From contig JAGHAC010000033.1 of assembly GCA_021161645.1 (NCBI GenBank), positions 1-15,329 on the forward strand: DNA of 15,329 nt, written 5' to 3'. Under the pieces are notes generated by a model. That model was not told where the DNA came from. It saw only the letters and a list, made by a program, of their open reading frames with translations, and did no database searches. Of this stretch, positions 1 through 7,487 are shown one piece after another. The position numbers and the translations under genes were made by a program. Position 1 is the stretch's first letter. Every line of letters starts with the position of its first letter. The stretch is from a bacterium. Lineage in GTDB: Bacteria > Patescibacteriota > Minisyncoccia > Minisyncoccales > PEYH01.

Positions 1-31
1 AATAAAAATTAAAAAATAAAAATTAAAAATT
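1..31. repeat. AT-only low-complexity repeat at left edge
   Basis: This stretch is built of short units of the type AAAAATT and AAAAATA repeated several times. It lies just beyond the stop codon of the GtrA-like gene. A very similar AAAAATTAAAAATT tract occurs between mraZ and rsmH. No hairpin or open frame is visible in it, and its left end is outside the window. Confidence 0.5.
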
Positions 32-37
32 ACTTAG

Positions 38-664
38 TTATTTTTTGAAAATGAGAAACTTATAAGAAAGGAAATTCCACATAAAACCACACAAAACTCC
101 TATAAATGGCGCTACTGCTCCAGCCCAAAGATTAGGAGTAATGCCAAAAAGGGGTCCTACAATTTTTACCAAAAACACAGCCATACCTACATTAATTAAT
201 GCTCCTATACCTGTTACAAGATAAAAGCCGGCAAATTCTTTTGTTTCTGCTCGACTTCCCTTTTCAAAAGTCCAAGCTTTATTCCAGAAATAACTATTGG
301 TTGCCGCACAGGAGAAAGAAATAAATTTAAACAAGCCATATAAAATACCTGCCCGGGTATCTATTTTTGTAATAAAGATTAAGAAATTTAAAACTCCTAA
401 ATCAATAAAAGTATTTAGCGCTCCTACAACTACAAATTTTGCTAATTGCCAGATAACCTTTATTTTTCTTGCCAGAATTTCTGCTATATAAAGGCCAATG
501 ATTACCAGTAGAGGAATCAAAACCGGAAAAGGATAAATAAGCTTGATGCTAAACCAGTTAAATTTCTGATGCAGTTCAAACTCTAAATTTTTAAAAGTGG
601 CAAGAGCTAGTACCCCAACAAAAAAACCGGCAATTAAGCCAAAAATTATATCTCTTTTTTTCAT
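38..664 (-). CDS. GtrA-like multi-pass membrane protein
   Basis: This 208-residue protein is almost entirely hydrophobic. Residues about 72-206 form the four-helix GtrA-like domain; the signature stretch AKFVVVGALNTFIDLGVLNF opens it, and a second half-repeat begins near GIGALINVGMAVF. Two further hydrophobic segments, about 8-24 and 40-64, lie in front, so six membrane spans are likely. GtrA family members are proposed to help move polyprenyl-linked sugars across the membrane during surface glycan modification; the substrate here is unknown and no glycosyltransferase is adjacent. It lies 69 bases downstream of ligA on the same strand and probably has its own promoter. The ATG has no Shine-Dalgarno sequence. 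The family call is good; the function is inferred from the family only. Confidence 0.85.
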   Translation of the reverse strand: MKKRDIIFGLIAGFFVGVLALATFKNLEFELHQKFNWFSIKLIYPFPVLIPLLVIIGLYIAEILARKIKVIWQLAKFVVVGALNTFIDLGVLNFLIFITKIDTRAGILYGLFKFISFSCAATNSYFWNKAWTFEKGSRAETKEFAGFYLVTGIGALINVGMAVFLVKIVGPLFGITPNLWAGAVAPFIGVLCGFMWNFLSYKFLIFKK

Positions 665-689
665 AAAAATTAAGGTTAATTGTTAATTA

Positions 690-717
690 ATCTTAACAAA
701 ACGCTAAAATATTTCAA
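690..717 (-). promoter_or_regulatory. Predicted promoter for the GtrA-like gene
   Basis: On the minus strand TTGAAA (712-717) is followed after 16 bases by TAAGAT (690-695), with TG one base upstream of the -10 (extended -10). A start about seven bases further would give a leader of roughly 18 bases without a Shine-Dalgarno site. The match is moderate; read-through from ligA is also possible, as no terminator hairpin is visible between the two genes. Confidence 0.4.
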
Positions 718-733
718 GAAAACAATCGTAAAA

Positions 734-2797
734 CTAATCTGATATTAATTCGAGAAATTTTTTTTCGGAAATCGTTTTTACTCCTAATTGTTTTGCTTTT
801 TCTAATTTTGATCCCGGATTTTCGCCAACAACAAGATAGTCAGTTTCTCTGCTTATTGAAGAACTTACTTTTCCGCCAAGCATTCTTACTCTCTCAGATG
901 CTTCATCTCTTGACATTGAATTTAAAGCGCCAGTAAAGACGAATGTTAAACCTTTTAACTTCTCTTTTATTTTTTTGGGGGGGATAATTCTTACTCCGTT
1001 TTTAAGTAGATCGTCTACAAGTTTTTTGTTTTTTTTGTTTTTAAACCATTGGTAAATGCTTCTTGCTACAATAGGTCCAATATCAGGGATATTCTCTAAC
1101 TCTTCTAGTGTGGCTTTTTCTAAACTCTGAATTGAACCAAACTTTTGCGCCAAAATGTTTGCTGTTTCTTCTCCTACATGTCGAATACCCAAAGCATAGA
1201 TGAACCTTTCCAAAGGAATTGTTTTTGCTTTTTCTATTGCTTCAATTAGATTCTGGGCAGATTTTTCTGCAAACCTCTCAAGTGGCACCAGATCTCCTCT
1301 CTTTAACTTGAAAATGTCAGCCGGACTTTCAATTAATCCCTCCTCTATCAGTTGATCTATAATTTTGGGCCCTAGATGTTCAATATCAAAAGCTTTTTTT
1401 GAGATAAAGTGATATAGAAATCTTTTCTGAGTAGCAAAACAGTTGGGATTTGTGCAGTAGTAGTCAACTTCTCCAGGCTTTTTTTCAAGAGGCATTCCAC
1501 ATACAGGGCAATTTTTTGGCATTCGAAAATTTCTCTCTTTGCCTGTTCTTAACTCTGGTAAGGTCTTAACAATCTCTGGAATTACCTCTCCTGCTCTTCT
1601 GACAATCACTGTGTCTCCTATTTTTACTCCCAATCTTTTAATTTCATCTTCATTATGGAGAGTGGCTCGCGAAACAATAGCGCCATCTAAATTAACTGGC
1701 TCTAGAATTGCAACTGGGGTTACCTTTCCTGTTCTTCCAATTTGAACAATGATATCTTTTATTTTGGTAGTAGCTTCTTTTCCTTGAAATTTAAAAGCAA
1801 TCCAATATCGAGGCGCCTTCCCAACAACACCAAATATTTTATATAAATTCAGCTGATTCACTTTTACTACTATTCCATCATAATTAAAGGGTAATTTTTC
1901 TTTGTTTTTTAACCACTGACGATGAATTGTTATTACTTCTTTTAAATCTTTTGCAATATTGCCCGGAACAATTTTAAATCCGCAAAGTTTTGCAATCTTT
2001 GTAGATTCTTCAAAAGTTTTTTGTCCAAGATCGGTTACTAATTGCCATACATAATAATCTAATTTTCTTTCAGCGGTTATTTTTGGGTCTAGTTGTCTGA
2101 GAGATCCAGCAGCGGCATTTCTAGGATTTGATAAAAGAGGCTTGCCTTCTTTTTTGTATTTTTTATTTAACTGATTAAATACTTTTTTTGTCATAATTAC
2201 CTCTCCCCGAAATTCAATTTCTCCACCTTTAATTACTTTTAATAAATTTTTATAAACAATTTCAGAAAGCCCTTCTTGTTTAAACTCTTCTTTTGTGGGT
2301 TCTCTTAAAGATAAAGGAACTGCTTCGATTGTTTTTACATTTTGCGTTACGTCTTCCCCTGTTTTTCCATCTCCTCTAGTAGCAGCTGTGTGAAGAATGC
2401 CTTGCCGATAAATAAGACTTACCGATAACCCATCCATTTTTAATTCGCAATAATAATCCCAACTTCTGTAGGGCGCAATCCTTTTTAGACGTTTCTCCCA
2501 ATCATACAATTCTTGTTCTTCAAAAATATCTTCAAGAGAAAGCATAGGAATTTTATGGCTTACCTTTTGAAATTCGTCTAAAGGTTTTCCGGCAACTCTT
2601 TGAGTTGGAGAATCTGGAGTTATAAATTCTGGATATTGCTGCTCTAATCGCCAAAGTTCATGTTTTAAGGAATCCAAAGCTTCAGGAGAAATTTCCTCCT
2701 TGTCTAGAACATGATAGAGATATCGATAATGATTAATTAATTTTTTAAGCTTTTCAATCCTTTCCCTTGCCTCTTTTTTTGAAAGTTTTAAATCCAT
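734..2797 (-). CDS. ligA: NAD-dependent DNA ligase LigA
   Basis: LigA seals nicks in DNA with NAD as cofactor during replication and repair. The 687 residues match the usual family length and domain order: NMN-binding domain Ia (about 1-75); adenylation domain with the active-site lysine in KMDG (Lys120), then TRGDGKTGEDVTQNV, NPRNAAAGSLRQLDP and YDGIVVKV; OB fold (GRTGKVTPVA, RRAGEVIPEIV); a four-cysteine zinc finger at about 430-453; helix-hairpin-helix repeats; and a C-terminal BRCT domain (about 608-687). In domain Ia the residues matching E. coli Asp32 and Tyr35 are Pro38 and Leu41, while Tyr28, His29 and Asp42 are kept. The gene diverges from cysS across 140 bases. There is no Shine-Dalgarno site; the ATG sits 11 bases after a TATAAT. 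Confidence 0.97.
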   Translation of the reverse strand: MDLKLSKKEARERIEKLKKLINHYRYLYHVLDKEEISPEALDSLKHELWRLEQQYPEFITPDSPTQRVAGKPLDEFQKVSHKIPMLSLEDIFEEQELYDWEKRLKRIAPYRSWDYYCELKMDGLSVSLIYRQGILHTAATRGDGKTGEDVTQNVKTIEAVPLSLREPTKEEFKQEGLSEIVYKNLLKVIKGGEIEFRGEVIMTKKVFNQLNKKYKKEGKPLLSNPRNAAAGSLRQLDPKITAERKLDYYVWQLVTDLGQKTFEESTKIAKLCGFKIVPGNIAKDLKEVITIHRQWLKNKEKLPFNYDGIVVKVNQLNLYKIFGVVGKAPRYWIAFKFQGKEATTKIKDIIVQIGRTGKVTPVAILEPVNLDGAIVSRATLHNEDEIKRLGVKIGDTVIVRRAGEVIPEIVKTLPELRTGKERNFRMPKNCPVCGMPLEKKPGEVDYYCTNPNCFATQKRFLYHFISKKAFDIEHLGPKIIDQLIEEGLIESPADIFKLKRGDLVPLERFAEKSAQNLIEAIEKAKTIPLERFIYALGIRHVGEETANILAQKFGSIQSLEKATLEELENIPDIGPIVARSIYQWFKNKKNKKLVDDLLKNGVRIIPPKKIKEKLKGLTFVFTGALNSMSRDEASERVRMLGGKVSSSISRETDYLVVGENPGSKLEKAKQLGVKTISEKKFLELISD

Positions 2798-2808
2798 ATT
2801 CTTTCATT

Positions 2809-2814
2809 ATTATA
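2809..2814 (-). promoter_or_regulatory. Predicted -10 element of the ligA promoter
   Basis: A perfect TATAAT on the minus strand lies 11 bases before the ligA ATG, so the mRNA would start only about 3-5 bases before the start codon. No convincing -35 hexamer is seen at the expected distance (the region is T-rich). This fits the near-leaderless pattern of other housekeeping genes in the window. Confidence 0.5.
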
Positions 2815-2900
2815 TCTTAATTATGTCTTATAAAAAAGCATTCATAATTCAGGAGAGTTTAACTAAATTTAGTGGTAGAAATAGATTTCATAAGTTTTAT

Positions 2901-2929
2901 TTGGAGCTTTTTGTTTTCGATGCTAAAAT
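2901..2929 (+). promoter_or_regulatory. Predicted cysS promoter placing the start at the ATG
   Basis: TTGGAG (2901-2906), a 17-base spacer, then extended -10 TGCTAAAAT (2921-2929). Only eight bases separate the -10 from the cysS ATG at 2938, so transcription is predicted to begin at or within about two bases of the start codon. The -35 is weak (three of six bases match), but the extended -10 compensates. Confidence 0.5.
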
Positions 2930-2937
2930 GAAGCAAT

Positions 2938-4341
2938 ATGAGTTTAAAAATCTGTAACACCCTCACAAGAAAAAAGGAAATATTTAAACCAAGAAAGGAT
3001 AAAAAAGTAAACATTTTTGTCTGTGGGCCTACTGTTTATGATTATGCTCATATAGGTCATGCTCGCACCTATATTGCTTTTGATGTAATTGTAAAGTATC
3101 TACGAAAAAAAGGATATAATGTTTTCTATTTGCAGAACATTACAGATATTGATGATAAGATTATCAACCGTGCGAAAGAAGAAGAGGTTTCTTGGAAAGA
3201 ATTGGCAAGGAGTTTTGAGCGAGAATATAAAAAGGATGTGAAAAATTTAGGAATTAACAGTATCTCAAAATATGCAAGAGCAACCGAGCATATAAAAGAA
3301 ATTATTAGTCAGGTAGAGCGACTTTTGAAAAAAGGTTTTGCTTATCAAATTGAAGACGGAATTTATTATGATATTTCGAAATTTAAAGATTATGGAAAGC
3401 TTTCAGGAAGAACAGCTCTGCAGGCAGAAGACGCAGTCTCAAGAATCGATAATTCTAAAAAGAAAAAGAATAAGGGTGATTTTTGTTTGTGGAAATTTTG
3501 GTCCGGTAAAGATTGGGAGCCAAAATGGAGATCTCCTTGGGGATATGGGAGACCGGGGTGGCATATTGAAGATACTGCTATTACGGAAAAATATTTTGGA
3601 CCTCAATATGATATCCATGGAGGAGCAAGAGATTTAATTTTTCCTCACCATGAAGCAGAGATTGCTCAAATGGAAGCAATATCCGGGAAAAAGCCACTTG
3701 TAAAATATTGGCTTCATACAGGATTTCTAACAATCAATGGTCAAAAAATGTCGAAATCGCTTGGCAATTTTATTACTGTAAAAGATTTTCTTAAAAAATA
3801 TTCGCCAAGAATCTTAAGATTGTTCATAATAAAAACCCATTATCGTTCTCCTATCGATTATTCTGAAAAAGCTATCTCGCAGGTTCAAAATGAGATTGAA
3901 AGGATTGATGAATTCTTAGAAAAAGTCAAAAGTCAAAAGTCAAAAGTCAAAATCACAACTAAAAACTCAAAACTTAGAATTCAAAAGTTTAAAAAAGAAT
4001 TTGAGGGGGCGATGGAGGATGATTTTAATACGCCAAAAGCGATGGCTATAATCTTTGAACTTATTAGAGAAGTAAATCCTCTTTTAGATCAAGGCACAAT
4101 TGACAAAAGGGCGATCAAAGAAATTTTAGAATTTTTAAAATCTGTGGATGAAATTTTTGGATTTATTTTTGAGCAGAAAAAGGCAAAGATTCCAAAGAAA
4201 ATAAAAAAGTTAGCTCAAAGAAGAGCCAAGTTAAGAAAAGAGAAAAAATGGAAAGAAGCAGACAGAGTAAGAGAAGAAATAAAAAAGCTAGGTTATGAAA
4301 TCCAAGATACTCCTCTCGGTACCAAAATAAAGAAATTATAA
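2938..4341 (+). CDS. cysS: Cysteinyl-tRNA synthetase
   Basis: CysRS charges tRNA-Cys with cysteine. The 467 residues carry the class I signatures: CGPTVYDYAHIGHART (the HIGH region, with zinc ligand Cys29) and KMSKSLGN near residue 270. The C-terminal part holds the helical DALR-type and anticodon-binding regions. Of the four zinc ligands known in E. coli (Cys28, Cys209, His234, Glu238), three are kept here (Cys29, His237, Glu241), but the third-position cysteine is replaced by Asp212 in GWHIEDTAI. Residues about 328-352 are a lysine-rich linker encoded by a heptanucleotide tandem repeat. The start is well supported because the typical CysRS N-terminus (SLKICNTLTRKKE) begins right after the ATG. 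No Shine-Dalgarno site; an extended -10 lies eight bases upstream. dnaB follows after 45 bases with its own promoter. Confidence 0.96.
   Translation: MSLKICNTLTRKKEIFKPRKDKKVNIFVCGPTVYDYAHIGHARTYIAFDVIVKYLRKKGYNVFYLQNITDIDDKIINRAKEEEVSWKELARSFEREYKKDVKNLGINSISKYARATEHIKEIISQVERLLKKGFAYQIEDGIYYDISKFKDYGKLSGRTALQAEDAVSRIDNSKKKKNKGDFCLWKFWSGKDWEPKWRSPWGYGRPGWHIEDTAITEKYFGPQYDIHGGARDLIFPHHEAEIAQMEAISGKKPLVKYWLHTGFLTINGQKMSKSLGNFITVKDFLKKYSPRILRLFIIKTHYRSPIDYSEKAISQVQNEIERIDEFLEKVKSQKSKVKITTKNSKLRIQKFKKEFEGAMEDDFNTPKAMAIIFELIREVNPLLDQGTIDKRAIKEILEFLKSVDEIFGFIFEQKKAKIPKKIKKLAQRRAKLRKEKKWKEADRVREEIKKLGYEIQDTPLGTKIKKL
3921..3954 (+). repeat. Heptanucleotide tandem repeat inside cysS
   Basis: Four exact copies of AAAAGTC (3921-3948) are followed by a partial AAAATC unit. 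They lie in frame within cysS and encode a Lys/Ser/Gln/Val-rich linker. The following bases to about 3985 continue as a looser A-rich pattern (CTCAAAACTTAGAATTC), much like intergenic low-complexity elements in the same window. Seven is not a multiple of three, so gain or loss of one unit would shift the frame. Confidence 0.85.
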
Positions 4342-4351
4342 CGATCAAAAC

Positions 4352-4379
4352 TTGTCAAATTTATTTCTTTTTGTAAAAT
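4352..4379 (+). promoter_or_regulatory. Predicted dnaB promoter, leaderless transcript
   Basis: TTGTCA (4352-4357, five of six consensus bases), a 16-base spacer and TAAAAT (4374-4379, five of six). The dnaB ATG at 4387 lies only seven bases after the -10, so the first transcribed base should be at or beside the A of the ATG. The promoter lies wholly in the 45-base gap after cysS. Confidence 0.6.
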
Positions 4380-4386
4380 AAACTTG

Positions 4387-5772
4387 ATGACAGAACTCTC
4401 TTCAACAAGTCAGGGTTTACCGGACAAGCTTCCTCCTCAGAATATTGAGGCCGAAAAATCTCTTCTGGGATGTTTAATGCTTGACAAAAACGCCATTGTC
4501 AAAGTGGCTGATTTTTTGCAACCAAAGGATTTTTATAAAACCCAACATCAGGAAATTTATCAGGTAGTTTTAGATCTTTTTGAAAAAAATGAACCTATAG
4601 ATCTTCTTTCGGTTGCTAACCGACTGAAAGAAAAAGGAAAGCTGGAGGAAATAGGAGGGAATAGCTATTTAACAGAGTTAGTAAACGCTGTTCCTAATGC
4701 TTTGCATGTTTCAAACTATGCAAAAATTGTCCAAAGCAAACGAATTCTGCGAGACCTCATTGAAGCATCTTATGATATTGCTCAGCTGGGTTATAATGAA
4801 AGCGAAGACATAGATATTCTCTTAGATAAAGCAGAAAAAAGAATTTTCAGTATTGCTCAAAAATCTCTTACGCAGCGTTTTCTTCCCATTAAAGAAGAGC
4901 TAGAATCAGCATTTGACAGAATAGATAAATTGTCTAAACATCAAGGACTTCCCCGAGGTGTACCTACCGGATTTATTGATCTGGATAATGTTCTCTCCGG
5001 ATTACAAAATTCAGATCTAATTATTTTGGCGGCGCGTCCCTCTATAGGTAAAAGTAGTTTAGCACTTGATATTGCTCGTCATGTAGGAGTAGAACAAAAG
5101 CTTCCTGTGGGAATTTTTAGTTTGGAAATGTCAAAAGATCAAATTGTTGATAGATTTATTGCTGCTCAAGCTAATGTAGATTTATGGCGATTAAGAACAG
5201 GTCGGCTTTCAAGCGATGGGCCAGAAAGCGATTTTGAAAGAATACAACATACGCTTGGTGTGCTCTCTGAAGCGCCGATCTTCATCGACGATGCGGCGAT
5301 TACTAATGTTATTCAAATGAGAGCAATGGCAAGAAGATTACAGGCAGAATATGGACTATCTCTTTTAATCGTTGATTATCTTCAGCTAATCGAACCAAGA
5401 ACTCAAACAACAAGTATGGTTCAACAAATGACAGAAATTTCGCGCTCTCTCAAGGCATTAGCCAGAGAGTTAAATGTACCCGTGTTAGCTATTTCTCAAC
5501 TATCAAGAGCAGTAGAACAGCGCACTCCTCCAATTCCTCGTCTTTCTGATTTGAGAGAAAGTGGTGCTCTGGAACAGGATGCTGATGTGGTGCTGTTTAT
5601 ATACCGAGAGGATAAATACAAACCTAATACTTTAAGGAAAAACATTGCCGATATTATTATTGCCAAACATAGAAATGGGCCCGTCGGTAAAGTAGAACTT
5701 TACTTTGACGAGCCCCGGGCAAGTTTCAAAAATCTAGAAAAAAAGTCAGATGATCTAGAGGATTTAATATAA
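4387..5772 (+). CDS. dnaB: Replicative DNA helicase DnaB
   Basis: DnaB is the hexameric helicase that opens the replication fork and recruits primase. The 461 residues show the N-terminal DnaB domain (LPPQNIEAEKSLLGCLMLD) and a RecA-like C-terminal domain. The latter has Walker A ARPSIGKSS (Lys222), SLEMS, Walker B LLIVDYLQL, the loop SQLSRAVEQR, the signature DLRESGALEQDADVV, and KHRNGPVGKVEL near the end, which carries the arginine finger region. Length is normal and there is no intein. A TTG directly precedes the ATG; the ATG is chosen because the predicted promoter puts the transcript start there. No Shine-Dalgarno site exists. The gene converges with rplU, with only seven bases between the stop codons and no visible terminator hairpin. 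Confidence 0.96.
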   Translation: MTELSSTSQGLPDKLPPQNIEAEKSLLGCLMLDKNAIVKVADFLQPKDFYKTQHQEIYQVVLDLFEKNEPIDLLSVANRLKEKGKLEEIGGNSYLTELVNAVPNALHVSNYAKIVQSKRILRDLIEASYDIAQLGYNESEDIDILLDKAEKRIFSIAQKSLTQRFLPIKEELESAFDRIDKLSKHQGLPRGVPTGFIDLDNVLSGLQNSDLIILAARPSIGKSSLALDIARHVGVEQKLPVGIFSLEMSKDQIVDRFIAAQANVDLWRLRTGRLSSDGPESDFERIQHTLGVLSEAPIFIDDAAITNVIQMRAMARRLQAEYGLSLLIVDYLQLIEPRTQTTSMVQQMTEISRSLKALARELNVPVLAISQLSRAVEQRTPPIPRLSDLRESGALEQDADVVLFIYREDKYKPNTLRKNIADIIIAKHRNGPVGKVELYFDEPRASFKNLEKKSDDLEDLI

Positions 5773-5779
5773 GATTTTG

Positions 5780-6091
5780 TTATTTTTTGATTTCTAAAAT
5801 TTCAACTAAAGTATAGGGCTGGCGATGGCCCTGTTTTTTTCTGTATCTTTTTTTAGGCCTATATTTAAAGACAATTATTTTTTTACCTTTTCCCTGTTCT
5901 AATACTTTTGCTTTAACTTTTGCCCCATCGACAAGTGGTTTACCTATTTCTGTTTTTCCGTCCTCGCTTACCAGCAAAACCTCTTCAAAAGTAACTTCTT
6001 CACCTTCCTTATTTTTAATTTTTTCAATTTTAATTTTGTCGCCGGGTTTAACTAAATATTGTTTTCCCCCTGTCTTAATTACCGCAAACAT
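5780..6091 (-). CDS. rplU: 50S ribosomal protein L21
   Basis: This 103-residue protein of the large ribosomal subunit binds 23S rRNA. It starts with the family signature FAVIKTGGKQYLVKPGDKI and ends with the basic stretch KYRPKKRYRKKQGHRQPYT and TLVEI, so it is full length. It follows rmuC after five bases on the same strand, so the two are almost surely cotranscribed. The usual partner rpmA (L27) is not next to it: the next gene is dnaB in convergent orientation. No Shine-Dalgarno site precedes the ATG. Confidence 0.96.
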   Translation of the reverse strand: MFAVIKTGGKQYLVKPGDKIKIEKIKNKEGEEVTFEEVLLVSEDGKTEIGKPLVDGAKVKAKVLEQGKGKKIIVFKYRPKKRYRKKQGHRQPYTLVEILEIKK

Positions 6092-6096
6092 AGTAT

Positions 6097-7110
6097 TTAG
6101 GTTAATTTTTTTATCTCTGAATTTTCTAAGTTTTCGGAATCTTTAGTTGTTGATGTTTCTAATAATCGGTTAACTCTCTCTGAAAATAAAGATAGACGCT
6201 TTTCTGAATTGTCATAGGCAGATGTAGCATTTTTTAAATGACTGCCCAATTTTCTAAAATCTTCAGATAATTGTTTTGCATCTTTTTGAATTCTTCCTAA
6301 TCTTTTTAATATTTCCTGCGTTTTTTTAGATATCTGAGTGTCTCTAAACCAATGTTCTATTGCTCTTAAGGTTAAAAAGATTGTGTTAGGCGAAGTAATA
6401 ATAACTTTTTTTGAACGGGCATATTCTGGCAAATTGCTGTCTTTTGATAAATTAATCTCGTAAAAAGGGGCTTCGGCTGGAATATACATTATTGCGAAAT
6501 CGACAGTATTTTCTGAAGGTAAAATATACTTGGAGGAAATCTCTTGAATTTTTAGCTTTACATCTTCAAGAAATTTTTTTCTAAAATACTTTTTATCCTC
6601 ATCGCTTACTGCCTCAACCGATCTTCTATAATTATCAAAATTAAACTTAGAATCAATAGGCAAAAGTTTTCCATCAGGCAGTTTTAGAACAAAGTCAACT
6701 TGCTCTCCCGAAGAAAAAAGATATTGCTTTTGATATAATTCTTTAGGAAAATATTCACTTAAAATGTGTTCCAAGCTTGCCTCTCCCCATTGACCTCTGA
6801 TTTTAGGCGACCTAAAAATCTCTTGAAAAGAAGAAATGTCTTTCATTGCTTCTTCTACTTGTCTTAACTTTTCTCTTATCTGAACCGTCTCTTTTGTAAA
6901 AGAAGAAATTTGTTGATACATTGCTCTTGAGGTACCATCTACTCTTCCCCCAATATCTCTAATAAGCTCTTTTAATTCTTCTTTTAATTTCTCTATTTCC
7001 TGATTCTGTTTTCGGTCAATTGTCCATTTTTTATTTATGTAAAAAATTACCAAAGCAAAACCCGAAACAATAAAAAGAATTAAAATTGTAAAAATAATGG
7101 CATCCGCCAT
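6097..7110 (-). CDS. rmuC: RmuC family DNA recombination protein
   Basis: The 337-residue protein has an N-terminal membrane segment (about 4-24), a coiled-coil stretch (about 33-95) and the RmuC domain. Family signatures are RGQWGEASLEHIL (105-117) and the pair VDFVLKLPDG and PIDSKFNFDNY; the Asp139 and Asp153-x-Lys155 residues fit a PD-(D/E)xK-like nuclease fold. RmuC in E. coli limits recombination between short inverted repeats; the biochemical activity is not settled, so a nuclease role is inference. The protein is somewhat shorter than many homologues but the core looks complete. It heads a unit with rplU. No Shine-Dalgarno site; a possible extended -10 sits 12 bases before the ATG. Confidence 0.92.
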   Translation of the reverse strand: MADAIIFTILILFIVSGFALVIFYINKKWTIDRKQNQEIEKLKEELKELIRDIGGRVDGTSRAMYQQISSFTKETVQIREKLRQVEEAMKDISSFQEIFRSPKIRGQWGEASLEHILSEYFPKELYQKQYLFSSGEQVDFVLKLPDGKLLPIDSKFNFDNYRRSVEAVSDEDKKYFRKKFLEDVKLKIQEISSKYILPSENTVDFAIMYIPAEAPFYEINLSKDSNLPEYARSKKVIITSPNTIFLTLRAIEHWFRDTQISKKTQEILKRLGRIQKDAKQLSEDFRKLGSHLKNATSAYDNSEKRLSLFSERVNRLLETSTTKDSENLENSEIKKLT

Positions 7111-7122
7111 ATAATTATTGGT

Positions 7123-7131
7123 ATATTATCA
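7123..7131 (-). promoter_or_regulatory. Possible extended -10 of the rmuC-rplU promoter
   Basis: TGATAATAT on the minus strand (TG plus one base plus TAATAT, four of six consensus bases) lies 12 bases before the rmuC ATG, predicting a leader of about five bases. No good -35 is seen. The upstream hairpin at 7154-7180 would separate this promoter from the 73-codon gene. Confidence 0.35.
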
Positions 7132-7153
7132 TTTCTAACTGAAAAAATCAAGG

Positions 7154-7180
7154 AGGGGACAATCTGAGTGATTGTCCCCT
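7154..7180 (-). terminator. Strong hairpin, probable terminator of the 73-codon gene
   Basis: A perfect 10-bp inverted repeat (AGGGGACAAT / ATTGTCCCCT) encloses a seven-base loop. It begins seven bases past the stop codon of the small gene. On the minus strand a run of six T follows, but only after about six bases, so it is a less than ideal intrinsic terminator. An mRNA-end or processing hairpin is the alternative. Confidence 0.65.
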
Positions 7181-7187
7181 ATTTAAT

Positions 7188-7409
7188 TTAAGGTGCTCTA
7201 TAAATCACTTCTTTTTCAATTGACACTCTTTTAATTTTAATAGGGCCTTCAAAGTACAGCCAAAAAAGTCCTTCCAGTTTTATTCCTTTTAAACTTACTC
7301 CTACTAGCTTAGCTGTATATGTGTGCAACTGATCTAAAATCTCAAAAGTCACTACTACAGAATTTCCTAAACGGGCTCCCAAATTCCTTGCCGCTTCTTC
7401 TTTTGTCAC
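7188..7409 (-). CDS. Small conserved-looking protein of unknown function (73 aa)
   Basis: I do not recognise a family. The 73 residues begin with a short charged helix-like part (TKEEAARNLGARLG) and continue as alternating hydrophobic stretches (VVVTFEIL, YTAKLVGVSLKGIKLEGLF, IKIKRVSIEKEVIY). The pattern suggests a small beta-barrel of the Sm/SH3 type; this is a guess from the pattern only. There are no cysteines and no membrane segment. It is judged real because a GTG start is preceded by a perfect AGGAGG at four bases, a TTGACA-type promoter lies upstream and a hairpin lies just after the stop. It is a single-gene unit between the tRNA pair and rmuC. Confidence 0.75.
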   Translation of the reverse strand: MTKEEAARNLGARLGNSVVVTFEILDQLHTYTAKLVGVSLKGIKLEGLFWLYFEGPIKIKRVSIEKEVIYRAP

Positions 7410-7413
7410 TTCT

Positions 7414-7419
7414 CCTCCT
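7414..7419 (-). promoter_or_regulatory. Shine-Dalgarno site deciding a GTG start
   Basis: AGGAGG on the minus strand lies four bases (AGAA) before the GTG at 7409. It is one of only three strong ribosome binding sites in the window and fixes the start of the 73-codon gene. Confidence 0.85.
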
Positions 7420-7457
7420 TTTAAAGATTTGATGGTTCTTTTATAAACTATTGGTTC

Positions 7458-7487
7458 TTTATCAATCTGTCAAGATTAACTTGTCAA
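7458..7487 (-). promoter_or_regulatory. Promoter candidate for the 73-codon gene, doubled -35
   Basis: On the minus strand a perfect TTGACA (7482-7487) is followed after 18 bases by GATAAA (7458-7463, four of six). A second perfect TTGACA lies 14 bases downstream (7468-7473). The predicted start leaves a leader of roughly 40 bases with a Shine-Dalgarno site, unlike the housekeeping genes nearby. Confidence 0.45.

Noticed and set aside
2862..2873. Perfect 12-bp palindrome ACTAAATTTAGT between ligA and cysS
   Set aside because: Palindromes of this size are expected by chance in AT-rich DNA of this length, and it lies outside the core promoter elements; no supporting second copy was seen.
3338..3637. 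A 99-codon frame inside cysS
   Set aside because: Out-of-frame shadow of the well-supported CysRS with no start signals or family features.
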